A stretch of DNA of 64,000 nt from NCBI RefSeq assembly GCF_002240415.1, contig NZ_CP020028.1:873501-937500 (forward strand), given 5' to 3'. This document shows, in pieces, positions 63,683-64,000 of the stretch. The notes beneath the pieces are model-generated. The model was not told where the DNA came from. It searched no databases and worked only from the letters and a program-made list of their open reading frames with translations. The stretch comes from Paenibacillus kribbensis (GTDB taxonomy: Bacteria > Bacillota > Bacilli > Paenibacillales > Paenibacillaceae). Both the position numbers and the translations under genes were made by a program. Position 1 is the stretch's first letter. Each line of letters starts with the position of its first letter.

Positions 63683-63733
63683 AAAGAGGAGCTCCTTGGG
63701 CCATGGATATGGCTGGGGAAGCTCCTCTTTTTC
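63683..63733. terminator. Bidirectional terminator
   Basis: AAAGAGGAGCT and AGCTCCTCTTT enclose a loop that can itself fold, followed by TTTTC. It lies between the ABC-F gene and the leftward partial gene. Confidence 0.8.
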
Positions 63734-63834
63734 GTTGGTTCGATTGCCTATAGCTTAAAAAATCGGTTCCGGCAACGAGGCAAGATTGACCTCGTCAGGC
63801 CTCCGTTACCGTAATAGCCTATGGGCTGGGTGGC

Positions 63835-64000
63835 TTATGATCCACCTGTACGACGGCGTTGGTTGTTCGGCTTCTTCGTATTTTGGCTTTTCAGTGTTTT
63901 GGTGGAACCGCCTTGAAAGCCGCCCTGCTGTGAAGCGCCGGACTGCTGTTTTTTTTGTGCCAGCTTTTCGCGAATGGCATCTGCAAGATTAATTTTACGT
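63835..64000 (-). CDS. C-terminal part of a small basic hypothetical protein
   Basis: The minus strand is open from the window edge for about 55 codons: RKINLADAIREKLAQKKQQ, then a Gly/Ser/Gln-rich stretch, and the end NTKKPNNQRRRTGGS. It is strongly basic and low in complexity. The start lies outside the window. I do not recognise the family; the composition suits a nucleic-acid-binding or ribosome-associated peptide. Confidence 0.55.
   Translation of the reverse strand, partial: RKINLADAIREKLAQKKQQSGASQQGGFQGGSTKTLKSQNTKKPNNQRRRTGGS

Noticed and set aside
1..64000. Searched by eye for transposases, integrases, CRISPR arrays, toxin-antitoxin pairs and biosynthetic megasynthases
   Set aside because: None seen; the window looks like stable chromosome with no obvious mobile element.

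Overview
The window looks like a chromosomal segment of Paenibacillus polymyxa or a very close relative. The GH1 beta-glucosidase at 8826-10172 matches, from memory, the classical P. polymyxa BglA in length (448 aa), catalytic positions E166/E352 and almost all of its sequence. The rest agrees with a Paenibacillaceae firmicute: strong GGAGG ribosome sites, frequent GTG/TTG starts, a QoxABCD oxidase, a Bacillus-type cydAB-cydS, XylR/cre control and Fur boxes. No phage, transposase, CRISPR array, rRNA or tRNA gene was found.

Layout. 1-1675: end of a nickel/peptide-type ABC importer operon. 1.9-2.5 kb: a 54-aa gene and debris. 2.57-10.2 kb: a glycan operon (two sugar permeases, lipoprotein, GH95 alpha-fucosidase, BglA). 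10.4-14.9 kb: a small membrane protein and qoxABCD. 15.1-16.2 kb: an Old Yellow Enzyme. 16.3-23.3 kb: a metal-efflux block (CadC/CzrA-type sensor, CadA-type ATPase, a degenerate PPDK-like protein, a P1B-4 iron-efflux ATPase with Fur-like boxes). 23.5-27.6 kb: EmrAB-type efflux, flavodoxin, a small membrane protein, ZIP transporter. 27.9-29.2 kb: trxB and a glutaredoxin. 29.2-33.5 kb: xylR divergent from xylAB, with a recognisable operator and cre site. 33.6-38.8 kb: two paralogous secreted transglutaminase-like proteins flanking feoA-feoB and a FeoB-associated Cys-rich peptide. 38.8-43.4 kb: MFS exporter, an amino-acid permease behind a lysine riboswitch, and a CvfC-like HEAT-repeat protein. 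43.5-45.5 kb: MFS plus MarR with twin operators. 45.6-48.3 kb: cydA-cydB-cydS preceded by a 33-aa membrane peptide. 48.5-49.6 kb: a metallo-beta-lactamase-fold hydrolase. 49.6-61.7 kb: a Fur-controlled divergent haem-uptake island. 62.0-63.6 kb: an ABC-F protein, then the 3' end of a small basic-protein gene.

The most notable part is the haem island. Leftward runs a lipoprotein-permease-ATPase-IsdG set. Rightward run two single-NEAT secreted proteins, a 1455-aa protein with about ten NEAT domains, and IsdE-IsdF-ATPase. None of the NEAT proteins has a sortase signal or any membrane or SLH anchor, and no sortase gene is present, so this appears to be a sortase-independent haem relay. The giant protein carries a 744-bp tandem duplication of a two-NEAT unit, two haem-motif types (YxxxY and YxxxH), and a terminator hairpin directly before its ribosome site.

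Metal handling recurs: iron (feo, Isd, PfeT), zinc/cadmium (CadA, ZIP), possibly nickel (operon at the left edge), and His-rich termini on three Qox subunits. Fur-like boxes occur at 21218, 37377, 52810, 52841 and 53122. All calls rest on reading the sequence and on remembered family knowledge; no search was run.
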